A stretch of DNA of 64,000 nt. It comes from an uncultured Alkalilimnicola sp. Its GTDB lineage: Bacteria > Pseudomonadota > Gammaproteobacteria > Nitrococcales > AK92. The notes beneath the pieces were generated by a model that made no database searches, was not told where the DNA came from, and was given only the letters and a program-made list of their open reading frames with translations. The stretch is taken from NCBI GenBank assembly GCA_937951875.1, contig CALGAN010000018.1, positions 60,691 through 124,690 of the forward strand. Reading direction: 5' to 3'. This document shows, one piece after another, positions 15,544 to 26,840 of the stretch; position 1 is the stretch's first letter; every line of letters begins with the position of its first letter. A program made the translations under genes and the position numbers.

Positions 15544-16659
15544 TCACGCCATCATCGCCTCGAGCGGCGCGCGCCGGACCCGGCGGTGGATGTCCAGCAG
15601 CTCGTCCACGCGATGGGCGCAGGTATGCCGCTCCAGCACGGTGCGGCGGCCGCGCTCCGCCAGCTCGGCGGCCTTGGCGGGATCGTTGAGCAGGTCATAG
15701 AGGTGCTGGCGCATCTGCTCGCCGCCGCGCGCCAGCAGGTAGTCGCGGCCGGCCGTGAACACCCCCTCGCCGTCGCAGCCCGGGGCGCAGACCAGCGGTA
15801 TGCCGCAGGCCAGCGCCTCGTACATGCGAATGCTGGGCACCACCGCCAGCGGCTCGACCTTGGAGCGGCGCGGCACATGGATGGTCACCCTGTGGCGGGC
15901 GAATACCTGCGGCACCCGGAAGTTGGCCAGCCAGCCGCCATACTCGATACCGGCCGCCGCCAGCGCCTTGAGGACGAGATCGGGGTAGCGCACGCCGTGC
16001 ACCAGCGCGCGCACGCCAAGGGCCACGGCCGGCTCCAGCAGAAAGCGGGTCAGGTCCTGCGCGCGCTGGTCGTCGCCCCAGTTGCCGATCCACACCAGGT
16101 CGCCGGTCTTCGCCACGTCCGGCAGGGGCTTGAACAGGTGGGTGTCGGCGGCGTCGCGCCAAGTCCAGACGCTGCCCTGCCAGCCGGCCTGCTCGTAGCG
16201 CTCGCGGATCGCGTCACCGGGCGCCAGCACGCCGTCATAGTGCGACAGGTCGTGGCTGGCGACATTCCAGCCGTCGCCCGCCGTCGGCCGATGGCTGTCA
16301 TGGAACAGCAGCGCATAACCGCCGTGGAGCGCGCGATGGCGCCCGATGCGGGCGACCAGCTCGGGCAGGGTCCAGGCGTGCACCAACACCAGATCGGCGC
16401 CGTCCAGCACCCGCTCCAGATCGAGGGTGGCCGGGTCGTAGAACCAGCTCTGCAACCCCGGATAGGCCCGCTGGAAATCGATGATGGCCATTTCCGACTG
16501 GTCCAGCAGCAGATTGCTCAGGCTCCAGCCGCCAGCCGGTTCGTACACGGCGACATCGTGACCGCGCGCCAGCAATTCGCTGACCACCCCGCGCAGGAAG
16601 TGGGCATGGCCATGGCTCCAATCGGACAGCAGCGAGTGATAGAACATCACGATCCGCAT
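15544..16659 (-). CDS. CgeB-like GT4-type glycosyltransferase
   Basis: This 371-residue cytoplasmic protein resembles CgeB/DUF3880 glycosyltransferases. The N-terminal Rossmann half (MRIVMFYHSLLSDWSHGHAH) has a GT-B acceptor domain, and the C-terminal half contains VPSIRMYEALACGIPLVCAPGCDGEGVF. That is the E-x7-E-like donor-binding region, with the glutamate of the second position replaced or shifted. It ends with ERHTCAHRVDELL, the family's closing helix. It probably transfers a sugar to a lipid, protein or small molecule. Neither acceptor nor pathway is shown by the neighbours. It stands alone. Confidence 0.8.
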   Translation of the reverse strand: MRIVMFYHSLLSDWSHGHAHFLRGVVSELLARGHDVAVYEPAGGWSLSNLLLDQSEMAIIDFQRAYPGLQSWFYDPATLDLERVLDGADLVLVHAWTLPELVARIGRHRALHGGYALLFHDSHRPTAGDGWNVASHDLSHYDGVLAPGDAIRERYEQAGWQGSVWTWRDAADTHLFKPLPDVAKTGDLVWIGNWGDDQRAQDLTRFLLEPAVALGVRALVHGVRYPDLVLKALAAAGIEYGGWLANFRVPQVFARHRVTIHVPRRSKVEPLAVVPSIRMYEALACGIPLVCAPGCDGEGVFTAGRDYLLARGGEQMRQHLYDLLNDPAKAAELAERGRRTVLERHTCAHRVDELLDIHRRVRRAPLEAMMA

Positions 16660-17141
16660 GTTGGCTCTCCTTAGCGTGCTTATGCGCCGGCATGGCGCGG
16701 GGTCGATCCGAGAAGCCCGGCGCCGATTTCGCGGTCGGCACCGTATCGAACCCGACTAAGGACCGGTTCCCACCTCCTCCGCATGCGGGGCGTAGCGTCG
16801 GCCGAAGCCGACGACCCCCGCTCCTCCTCCAGGGTCAGGGCCTTGATGAAACCATCGACCGGCCGTGGCGCTCGAGGCCAGTCGCATCAAACACGATGAA
16901 TGAAAGGCGGCGTCGGATCAGCGCTCGCTCTTGGTATACGCGCTGAAAGGGCATATGTAGCCGCGGCGGCGGCGGTTCAAGCCGAGCCGAGGCAGCGCGG
17001 TGGGACGCGCCGCTTGCGCTGGCTGCCGCAGCCCCCATCTGCAAACAGACGAGGCCGTCACCGGCCATAGCGGCCTCCGCGGCGCATCGCATTGCAGCGG
17101 ATGCTCCCCTGGGGGCCGAACCAGGATTCAGAGCATCCGTC
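16660..17141. other. 482-base intergenic region
   Basis: There is no convincing gene. A CGTCGGC/GCCGACG stem with a CGAA loop lies at 16796-16813, and an 8-base inverted repeat flanks 17099-17138 immediately before the next gene. A 104-residue antisense reading frame (16835-17149) lacks a good ribosome site and family character. I see no recognisable c-di-GMP riboswitch, although the next gene makes or degrades that nucleotide. Confidence 0.6.
17099..17138 (+). promoter_or_regulatory. Inverted repeat over the translation start of the receiver-GGDEF-EAL gene
   Basis: GGATGCTC (17099-17106) is repeated inverted as GAGCATCC (17131-17138), ending 4 bases before the ATG at 17142. A hairpin in the leader would hide the ribosome-binding region, and no clear Shine-Dalgarno lies at normal spacing. 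A DNA operator reading is equally possible. Confidence 0.4.
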
Positions 17142-19383
17142 ATGTCCACATTCGAGGCCAGCGACAGCCTGCCGAGCGATCAGAGTCCCGGCATCCTGCT
17201 GGTGAACGACACGCCCGCCACCCTGTTCGCGCTGCGAGCGCTGCTCGCCGACCTGGGCGTGCCGATCGTCACCGCCGACTCGGGGCGGGCGGCGCTGCGG
17301 GAACTGCTCAAGCGCGATTTCGCGGTGATCCTGCTGGACGTGAAGATGGCGGACATGGACGGCTTCGAGACCGCCCGTCTGATCCGCCAGCGGCCGCGCT
17401 CGCGCACCACCCCGATCGTGTTCCTCAGCGCCCACCGCACCACCGATCTCGACCGCGCCCGCGGCTATGCCCTCGGCGCGGTGGACTATCTGTTCATGCC
17501 GGTGGATCCGGAGGTGCTGCGGACCAAGGTGCGGGCGTTCGTGGAACTGGCCACCAGCCAGCGCCCGGCGCCGGAGCCCGCCCCGGCCGAGGCCGCCCCC
17601 CTGCAAGAGCGCGTCGACCAGCTGAGCCGGCTCAACGAGGCCCTGCGCGCCCAACTGCACGTGCAGGACCGGCTCGGCGCGGACACGCTGGGCGAGACCG
17701 CGCGCCTGCTGCTGGAGCAGGTCAGCGATCTGGTGGCGGTGCTGGACCCCGAAGGCCGCTGGCTGTACGGCAGCGCCTCCTATTCGGCCCTGTTCGGCCA
17801 GGATGGGCCGCGAGTCGGCACGCCGATGGTGGAACTGGCCCACCCCGAGGACCGGGAGCGGCTGCGGCTGGCGCTGCGGGCGGCGGCCTCCGGCGCCATG
17901 ACCACCCGGCGACTACACCACCGGCTGCGCACGCCCGACGGCCGCGACTGGGATTTGGAAACCCGCTGCAGCGCCATCCGCGACCAGAGCGGCGCCGTCC
18001 GTCAGCTGCTGCTGGTGTCGCAGGACCTGAGCGCGCGGAAGGCGGTGGAGGCGCACCTGGTGCACATGGCCTACCACGATCCGCTCACCGGGCTGGCCAA
18101 CCGCCTGCTGCTGCAGGATCGGCTGCGCCGCACCATCTCCCGGCTCAGTCGACGCCAGGGACGGGCGGCGATCCTGTTCATCGACCTGGACCGCTTCAAG
18201 GACGTCAACGACACCGTCGGCCACACCGGCGGCGACCGGCTGCTGCAGACCATGGCCGAGCGGTTGCAGGGCTGCGTGCGCGAGGAGGACACGGTAGCGC
18301 GGCTGGGCGGCGACGAGTTCGTGCTGCTGCTGGACGAGGTGCGCGACGCTCATCAGGCCGCCTGGGTGGCGAGCGAGGTGGTGGCGGCGGTGTCGGCGCC
18401 CTGCTCGGTGGAGGGGCGGGAGATCCGGGTCACGCCCAGCGTCGGCATCGTCATCTATCCCGACGACGGCGCCGACACCGACCTGCTGCTGCGCCGCGCC
18501 GACATGGCGATGCAGCACTCCAAGCAGCTCGGCCACGGCCGCTTCTCCTTCTACGAACCGGCCATGAACGCCATCGCCGAGCGGCGGCTGGCGGTGGGCA
18601 CGGCGCTGCAGCGCGGCCTGGCCCGACACGAGTTCGTGCTCCACTACCAACCCAAGGTCAGGCTGCGCGACCGCTGCCTGCGCGGCTTCGAGGCGCTGGT
18701 GCGCTGGCCGCAGCCAGACGGCGGCCTGATCCTGCCCGACGAGTTCATCGGCGTGGCGGAGGAGACCGGGCGCATCGCCACCCTGGGCGCCTGGGCGCTG
18801 CGCGAAGCCTGCACCCAGATGCGCAACTGGCGCGCGGCCGGCATCAAGCCCTGCCCGGTGGCGGTGAACGTCTCGGCCCAGCAGTTCCGGCACACCGAAG
18901 ACCTGGTGCAAACCATCGACACCACCCTGAAGGACATCGCCCTGCCGCCCGATCTGCTGGAGGCGGAGATCACCGAAACCACGGCCATGGAAGATCCGCC
19001 CCGCACCGTGCAGACCCTGCGGGCACTGCGCGCCCGCGGCATCCGCGTGGCGATCGACGATTTCGGCACCGGCTACTCCTCGCTCGCCTACCTGTCGCGA
19101 CTGCCGATCGACAAGCTCAAGATCGACGCCGGCTTCGTCCGCAAGCTCGGCAGCGACCGTAACGACCGCGCCATCGTCAGCACCATCATCACCCTAGCGC
19201 ACAACCTGGGCCTGAAGGTGATCGCCGAGGGCGTGGAAACCGAGGCGCAGGCCGAGCTGCTCACCGAGCTGGGCTGCGACGAAGCGCAGGGCTTCCTCTT
19301 CGGCCGGGCGTTGCCGGGCGCGGCGGCGGGCGAGCTGATCGCCCGCAGCTGCAAGCGCCAGCCGCTGGCGGAGCGCAAGGGCC

Positions 19384-19391
<8 letters not shown>
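17142..19391 (+). CDS. Receiver-PAS-GGDEF-EAL cyclic-di-GMP signalling protein
   Basis: This 749-residue cytoplasmic protein has four domains. A receiver spans about 12-130, a PAS domain 190-300, a GGDEF 310-475 with intact RLGGDEF, and an EAL 490-740 with intact EALVRW, DDFGTGYSS and IAEGVE. Both cyclase and phosphodiesterase activities look possible. The receiver keeps the phospho-acceptor Asp in LLDVKMADMDGFE. It has ND instead of DD at the metal site, and the canonical Lys of the KP motif is Met (LFMPVDP). That suggests a phosphorylation response unlike a normal receiver. The stop overlaps the next gene by 8 bases, so the hybrid kinase downstream is the probable partner. Confidence 0.9.
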
Positions 19392-21552
<2,161 letters not shown>

Positions 21553-21563
21553 GCCGCGGCTCG

Positions 21564-24002
21564 TCAGCGATAGCTGCCGAACTCCTCCAGCGGCTGCGGC
21601 CGGGCCAGCGCATAGCCCTGCGCCAGATCCACGCCCAGCTCGCGCAGCTCGGCGACGATGCCGCTATCGGCCGCCGAACCGGCGATGGTGCGCTTACCCA
21701 GCGCGTGGCCGATATGGTTGAGGCTCTCGACCATCGTGTAGTCCAGGCGATCCTCGCACATGTCGCGGACCAGCTCGCCGTCGATCTTGAGGTAGTCGAT
21801 CGGCAGCCGGCGCAGGTAGTCGTAAGAGGCATAGCCGCTGCCGAAGTGGTCCAGCGACAACTGGTAGCCGAGCCGGCGCAGCCGGGTGAGCAGACGCTGG
21901 GCCTGGACGTAATTGGCGGTGACCGCGGTTTCGCTGAACTCGAAGCAGAACCGTTCCGGCTCAACCCGGTAGCGGCGGGCCTTGTCCTCGAGGAAATCCG
22001 CCATGCCGGGGTCGGTGAGGGCCTGGGCCGAGAGATTGATGGTCAGCAGCGCCGACCCGTTCCTGCCGACGCGGGCGAACACCTGGCGCACCACCCAGCG
22101 GTCGAGCGCGGCCATCAGATCGTAGCGCGTGGCCGCCGGCAGGAAACCGCCGGGCGGGATCAGGCTGCCGTCCTTGCCCTTCAGGCGCAGCAGCACCTCG
22201 CCGCGCAGCTCCCGCCCCTGCCCCTGCAAATCGACGATCTCCTGGCAGAACAGGCGGAAACCGTTGCGCCGCATCGCCGCGCTCAGGCGCCGATACCAGT
22301 CCGGCTCGGACGAACGCTCGCCGGCGGCGGCTGGCGCCGCGCCGCCGCCCCACACCCGCACCCGATTGCGGCCGGCCTGCTTGGCCTGATAGCACGCTTC
22401 GTCGGCGGCCGCCCGCACCGCCTCGAAATCGCCGCTGTCGGCGGTGATCGGCGCCACCCCGATGCTCGTCGTCACCTGGTGGACCACCCCGTCCCAGCAC
22501 AGCCGAAACGACTCGGCCGCCGCGCGCAGCCCCTCGGCGATTCGCTGCGCCGCCTTCAAGTCGCAGTGCGGCAGCAGCACGCCGAACTCGTCACCGCCCA
22601 GGCGGCCGAGCACGTCTTCCTGGCGCAAGCTCGCCTTCAGGCGGGCGCAGAGCTGGCGCAGCAGCTCATCGCCGGCGGCATGCCCGCTCTGGTCGTTGAC
22701 CGGCTTGAAGTTGTCCAGATCGACGTAGCACAAAGCGTGGCGGTGCCCTTCCTGGCGGGCGTCGTCGATCGCCTGCTGCAGCAGCCGATTGAACTCAGCC
22801 CGGTTGGGCAGACCGGTGAGCGGATCGTGGCTGGCCTCGTAGCTGAGCCGGCGCGCCAACTGGCGGCTGGCGCTGACATCGCGCAGGACGATCACCGCCC
22901 CCAGGCATTGCCCGGCGGGATCGCGGATCGGACTGGCCGTTTCCTGCACCGGAATGCGGGTGCCGTCGCGACCGATCACCACGTGGTGATCCTCCGGCCC
23001 GAACCGGCAGCCGGCCTGCGACCAGAAGCAGGCGCTATCGACCATGCGTCGGCTGAGCTCGTCCATGATTCGCAGCACCTCGCCCAGCGGCCGGCCGACG
23101 GCCTCGGCCCGGGCGTACTGGGTAAGCGCCTCGGCCACCGGATTGAGGTATTCGACGAATCCGTCCGGGTCGCAGACGATGATGCCCTCGCCGATCGAGG
23201 ACAGCGTCACCACCGCTTTCTCGCGCTCCCGCGCCAGCTGCTCCTGGAAGTTCTTCAGCTCGGTGATGTCGGTGGCGACCATGCCGATGCCTTCCAGCTC
23301 GCCGTTGGCGGCGTACAGCGGGAACTTCACCGTCAAGTAGGTCTGCTCGCCGCGCGGCGAGCTCAGCCGCTCCTCGAACTGCATGGCGCTGCCCGCCTGC
23401 CGCACCTGTTGATCGTGGGCGACCAGCCGGTCGGCCACGTCGGCCGGAAACAGGTCGCGGTCGGTCTTGCCGAGGATCTCCCGGCGCGGCAGCCCCAGCA
23501 GCAAGCCCAACTGACGGTTGGCCTGGCGATAGACGCCGTCGGGGCTCTTGAGGGCGATCACCACCGAGGCATGGTCCATGATGCCGCTGAGCCAACCGAG
23601 CTGGGTGTCGATCACGCGCTCGGTGCCGGCGGCCGCGGGACGGTGCTTGCGGCCCAATTCGCGCAGCACCGCCAGGATCGCTCGGTGCCCATCCTCGCAC
23701 GGCAGCATGCTGAGCCTGAGCTCGAGCGTCACGCCGCCCGCCGCCTCGACCGTGGCCCGCACGCTCCCGACGCTCTCGACCTGGGTCAAAGCGCTGCGGT
23801 AGAGCGGCAGCATGCGCGGGCTGAGGAAGCGGTCGAGTGCCTGTCCGACCAGGCCACCGGGACGGCCGAGCAGCGACTCGGCGGCCTGACTGGCCGCCAG
23901 CACCCGCCCGTACGCGTCGAGCACCAGCATGGCATCGCTGGTCTCGCGCAGCACGACGTCTAACCCGTCGCTGGCGGCCTGTGACAACGGCAATTGCAGC
24001 AT
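21564..24002 (-). CDS. PAS-GGDEF protein with degenerate EAL domain
   Basis: This 812-residue cytoplasmic protein has three PAS domains (about residues 10-105, 130-245 and 255-385), a GGDEF domain with intact GGDEF (about 390-550) and a C-terminal EAL-type domain. The GGDEF looks active. The EAL domain keeps the glutamate of its first motif as EVLLRL and an Asn in INLSAQ. However, DDFGTG is replaced by DHFGSG and IAEGVE by IAGSAADS, which removes a metal-site Asp and a catalytic Glu. I expect little or no phosphodiesterase activity; it may bind nucleotide. The ATG at 24002 starts the first PAS; an upstream in-frame extension of 40 codons has no family character. It is convergent with the kinase gene, with stops 11 bases apart. 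Confidence 0.88.
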   Translation of the reverse strand: MLQLPLSQAASDGLDVVLRETSDAMLVLDAYGRVLAASQAAESLLGRPGGLVGQALDRFLSPRMLPLYRSALTQVESVGSVRATVEAAGGVTLELRLSMLPCEDGHRAILAVLRELGRKHRPAAAGTERVIDTQLGWLSGIMDHASVVIALKSPDGVYRQANRQLGLLLGLPRREILGKTDRDLFPADVADRLVAHDQQVRQAGSAMQFEERLSSPRGEQTYLTVKFPLYAANGELEGIGMVATDITELKNFQEQLAREREKAVVTLSSIGEGIIVCDPDGFVEYLNPVAEALTQYARAEAVGRPLGEVLRIMDELSRRMVDSACFWSQAGCRFGPEDHHVVIGRDGTRIPVQETASPIRDPAGQCLGAVIVLRDVSASRQLARRLSYEASHDPLTGLPNRAEFNRLLQQAIDDARQEGHRHALCYVDLDNFKPVNDQSGHAAGDELLRQLCARLKASLRQEDVLGRLGGDEFGVLLPHCDLKAAQRIAEGLRAAAESFRLCWDGVVHQVTTSIGVAPITADSGDFEAVRAAADEACYQAKQAGRNRVRVWGGGAAPAAAGERSSEPDWYRRLSAAMRRNGFRLFCQEIVDLQGQGRELRGEVLLRLKGKDGSLIPPGGFLPAATRYDLMAALDRWVVRQVFARVGRNGSALLTINLSAQALTDPGMADFLEDKARRYRVEPERFCFEFSETAVTANYVQAQRLLTRLRRLGYQLSLDHFGSGYASYDYLRRLPIDYLKIDGELVRDMCEDRLDYTMVESLNHIGHALGKRTIAGSAADSGIVAELRELGVDLAQGYALARPQPLEEFGSYR

Positions 24003-24198
24003 GGCGACACGCCACTCGTGGCTGTTATGCAAGTGGTGCGGGCCGCGTCGAAGCAGTTCAAGCGCCAGCACGATTACCCCTCCCCCGCCGCGGTCGAAAT
24101 CGCACGGCATGTTGCACCGCAACTTGAACGCCGCGAAGACACCGCGCTAGTTTCGAGAGGCGACAGGACGTTGCCCCAGCGTTACGACGGAGAGACGA

Positions 24199-24399
24199 AT
24201 GACAGAGGCCGACAGAGCCCGACCACGGCGTCCGCACACCAAAACACTGGATCTGCGCGCTCAGTCCCTGGCGGTGGATCTGATCCTGCGCGAGGGACTG
24301 TCGATGGAAGAAGCCGTTGCCCGCGCCATGGCCAAGCTTTCGGGCGGGAACGGCAATGCGGCGGCCGACGCCGACGCACCGCCCCGGCGCCTGGCATAG
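24199..24399 (+). CDS. Small charged protein of unknown function
   Basis: This 66-residue protein is basic at its start (ARPRRPHTKT), then a helix LRAQSLAVDLILREGLSMEEAVARAM, then a small disordered tail. The helix recalls short helical motifs in DNA- or protein-binding peptides, but I recognise no family. The ATG has GGAGAG 7 bases upstream, and a strong double hairpin follows the stop, both of which support a real gene. It lies between the divergent PAS-GGDEF gene and the convergent phoX gene. Confidence 0.55.
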   Translation: MTEADRARPRRPHTKTLDLRAQSLAVDLILREGLSMEEAVARAMAKLSGGNGNAAADADAPPRRLA

Positions 24400-24403
24400 A
24401 CCG

Positions 24404-24428
24404 CAGGCCCGCCGCCACGGCGGGCCTG
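24404..24428 (+). terminator. Hairpin after the 66-residue gene
   Basis: A perfect 11-bp stem CAGGCCCGCCG / CGGCGGGCCTG with a CCA loop begins 5 bases after the stop of the small gene at 24399. No T-run follows directly. Confidence 0.6.
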
Positions 24429-24441
24429 GAACGCGAAGAAC

Positions 24442-24466
24442 CCCGGGCGCGGCGAGCGCGCCCGGG
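24442..24466. terminator. Hairpin between the small gene and phoX
   Basis: A 10-bp stem CCCGGGCGCG / CGCGCCCGGG with a 5-base loop. Read on the minus strand, TTCTTC follows closely, so it is likely the phoX terminator. On the plus strand a T5 run lies about 11 bases downstream. Confidence 0.55.
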
Positions 24467-24501
24467 AGCCGGTGCGGTTTTTCCTGAACGACGACCCCGG
24501 C

Positions 24502-26547
24502 TCAGGTGCCGATCACCCCGCCGTCGGCCTTGGTGATGACCACCACCGCCGAGCGCGGCCGCCCTCCGCCGACCACCTCATCTGGCCACTGCGACTGCGG
24601 CCAGTTGCTGAAGGCCGTGGGGTTCTCGCGGATGTAGTCGTCCATCGACAGGCCCGGCGCCAGTGGCGGCCGGCGTGGATGCGCGCCCACCTCGCCCGGG
24701 TGCTGCACGCTGATGAACATCGTGCGCAGGTCCGGCGTCCAGGTGATGCCGGTGATCTCGCAGCCGTCCGGCCCCACCAGGAAGCGGCGGATCTCGCCGC
24801 TGACGGGATCGGCGGCCAGCATCTGGTTGTTGCCCTGGCCCTCGTAGTCGCCGACGTTGCTGAAGTTGCCGTCGGTCTCGATCCACAAGCGGCCGGCGCT
24901 GTCGAACGCCAACCCATCAGGACTGTTGAAGGTGTTGTCGGCGTTGACGTTCGCCGAGCCGGCGCGCAGGTCGGTGTGCACGCGCGGATTGCCGGCGAGC
25001 ACGAACAGATCCCACTCGAAGGTGAGCGCCGCAGCATCGCCGCCGGCTTCCCGCCAGCGCACGATCTGGCCGTAGACGTTGCGGGCGCGCGGATTGGCGT
25101 CGTCGACGTCGCCCTCGGCGCGGCCGCTGTTGTTGGTCAGCGTGCAGTACACCTCGCCGGTCTGCGGATGCACCGTCACCCACTCCGGCCGGTCCATCTT
25201 GGTGGCGCCCACCGCGTCGGCCGCCAGGCGGGTCTTGATCAGCACCTCGGCCTGGCTCTGGAAGTCGCCGTTGGCCGCCAGCACGGGATTCTCCGCCTTG
25301 TCGAGCAGGATCCACTCGCCGACGCCGGCCATGTCGCCGCTGGCCTCGCCGTCCAGGAAACGGGCCACGTACAGCTTGCCGCTGTCGAGCAAGTTGCGGT
25401 TAGCGCGCGGGTTGGCCGGGTCGTACTTGCCGTCCGAGACGAACTTGTAGATGTAGTCGCCGGCCTGGTCGTCGCCCATGTACACCACCACCCGGTTGTC
25501 AGCGGCCAGCGTCATGGCGCAATTCTCGTGCTTGAAGCGGCCGAGCGCGGTGCGCTTCCGCGGGGTCGAGGTCGGGTCGAACGGGTCGATCTCGACGATC
25601 CAGCCGAAGCGGTTCGACTCGTTCGGCTCCTTCACGTAGTCGAAGCGGTCGTCGTGCTCCTCCCAGCGGTTGCTGCTGCGCCGCGCGCTCAGGCCGTAGC
25701 GGCGCTGGTGGGCGTCGCGCAGGTCGGCACCGGCGGTGGTGCCGAAGTAGTTGTTGAAGTTCTCCTCGCAGGTCAGGTAGGTGCCCCACAGCGTGTAGCC
25801 GTTGCCGCAGTTGTTGATCGTGCCCAGCACCGAGGTGCCGGTGGGATCGGCGCTGGTGCGCAGCAGCGGATGCCCGGCGGCCGGTCCGGTAAGCACCATC
25901 GGCGTGTTGGCATGGATGCGCCGGTTGTACGGCGAATCGAGCACCTGCTCCCAGCGGCCGGCGGCGTTCTTGCGGATATGGATCACCGACACCCCGTGGG
26001 CGTGCTGGGCCTTGCGCACCTTGTCCAGGGTCCAGCCGACGCCGCCGTCCTCGCCCTCGGCGCCGAACAGGTACTCGTAGTTGGTGTACTCGTGGTTCAC
26101 CACCAGCAGCCCTTCCTCGCTCGACTGGCCGTCGATCGGAAAGAAGTGCATACCGTCGTGGTTGTCGCCCACCTGTCGGGCCTGATCGTCGCCGGTGTTG
26201 GTGCCGTCGTCCCGCCAAGCCGGCGAGTCGGCGAACAGGGCACCGCCCCAAGGCGCCAGCACATGGGCGACGTACCCCTCGGGCACGGTGATGGCGTTAC
26301 CGCTGTTGGCGGGAATCGCGGTGAACCCCAGGCGCAGTTCACCGGCGCTCGGCGGCGTGCGCGGCGTATCGCCGGATGAGGAACCGCCGCAGGCGCTCAG
26401 CAAGCCGCCGAGGAATGCGGCGGCGCTCACGCCCGCGCCGATCTTGAGGAATCCGCGCCGGCTCACCACACGCTCGACCACGGCTTGGAAGTGTTCGTTG
26501 GCGCTGAGATTGGTCGGAAGGTCTTCGGTATCGAGCTTTCTCATCAT
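24502..26547 (-). CDS. phoX: PhoX-family alkaline phosphatase, Tat-exported lipoprotein candidate
   Basis: This 681-residue calcium/iron-dependent phosphatase family protein (DUF839) releases phosphate from esters outside the cytoplasm. The signal has the twin-arginine SRRGFLKIGAG (R30, R31) and a possible lipobox LLSAC with Cys53. The conserved blocks are present: HDGMHFFPI, LLVVNHEYTN, GVSVIHI, GTYLTCEENFNNYFG, and PEWVTVHPQTGEVYCTLTNN, with metal-ligand glutamates and histidines. The start is ATG-ATG at 26547 with AAGGA 5 bases upstream. It is divergent from the beta-propeller gene across about 290 bases. I did not find a clear Pho box, so phosphate regulation is not shown. Confidence 0.9.
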   Translation of the reverse strand: MMRKLDTEDLPTNLSANEHFQAVVERVVSRRGFLKIGAGVSAAAFLGGLLSACGGSSSGDTPRTPPSAGELRLGFTAIPANSGNAITVPEGYVAHVLAPWGGALFADSPAWRDDGTNTGDDQARQVGDNHDGMHFFPIDGQSSEEGLLVVNHEYTNYEYLFGAEGEDGGVGWTLDKVRKAQHAHGVSVIHIRKNAAGRWEQVLDSPYNRRIHANTPMVLTGPAAGHPLLRTSADPTGTSVLGTINNCGNGYTLWGTYLTCEENFNNYFGTTAGADLRDAHQRRYGLSARRSSNRWEEHDDRFDYVKEPNESNRFGWIVEIDPFDPTSTPRKRTALGRFKHENCAMTLAADNRVVVYMGDDQAGDYIYKFVSDGKYDPANPRANRNLLDSGKLYVARFLDGEASGDMAGVGEWILLDKAENPVLAANGDFQSQAEVLIKTRLAADAVGATKMDRPEWVTVHPQTGEVYCTLTNNSGRAEGDVDDANPRARNVYGQIVRWREAGGDAAALTFEWDLFVLAGNPRVHTDLRAGSANVNADNTFNSPDGLAFDSAGRLWIETDGNFSNVGDYEGQGNNQMLAADPVSGEIRRFLVGPDGCEITGITWTPDLRTMFISVQHPGEVGAHPRRPPLAPGLSMDDYIRENPTAFSNWPQSQWPDEVVGGGRPRSAVVVITKADGGVIGT

Positions 26548-26840
26548 CGTTGTCCTTGGCAGGAGATATCCGGTCCCGCCACGCATTCTCGACACCGTCC
26601 GTTTCAGCCCGGCGACCGCCGTGTTGCGCGACGATGAGGGTTTCGTTACCGACCTGCGTACGGCAGCCACGACAGGCTCTCGCCTTGGCGTGCGAAGACC
26701 TGGCGTCGTTGAGCCCTTACCCAGGGAACGCTGGTGGTCGCCGCAACGGCACGCGCGGCAGGCGCCTTTGACTTGGCGCGATCCCAGGCCCATATCGTTG
26801 GAGCCAGTCGCGCACACCAAGCAATTAGGAAGGCGACGCC

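Noticed and set aside
16660..17141. Possible c-di-GMP riboswitch in the long leader
   Set aside because: I could not find the conserved GEMM core or its paired helices; only simple hairpins are visible.
16835..17149. 104-residue minus-strand frame before the c-di-GMP gene
   Set aside because: No good ribosome site or motif, and it overlaps the start and leader of a well-supported gene.
24472..26379. 635-residue open frame antisense to phoX
   Set aside because: No ribosome site or recognisable domain; PhoX motifs are clear on the other strand.
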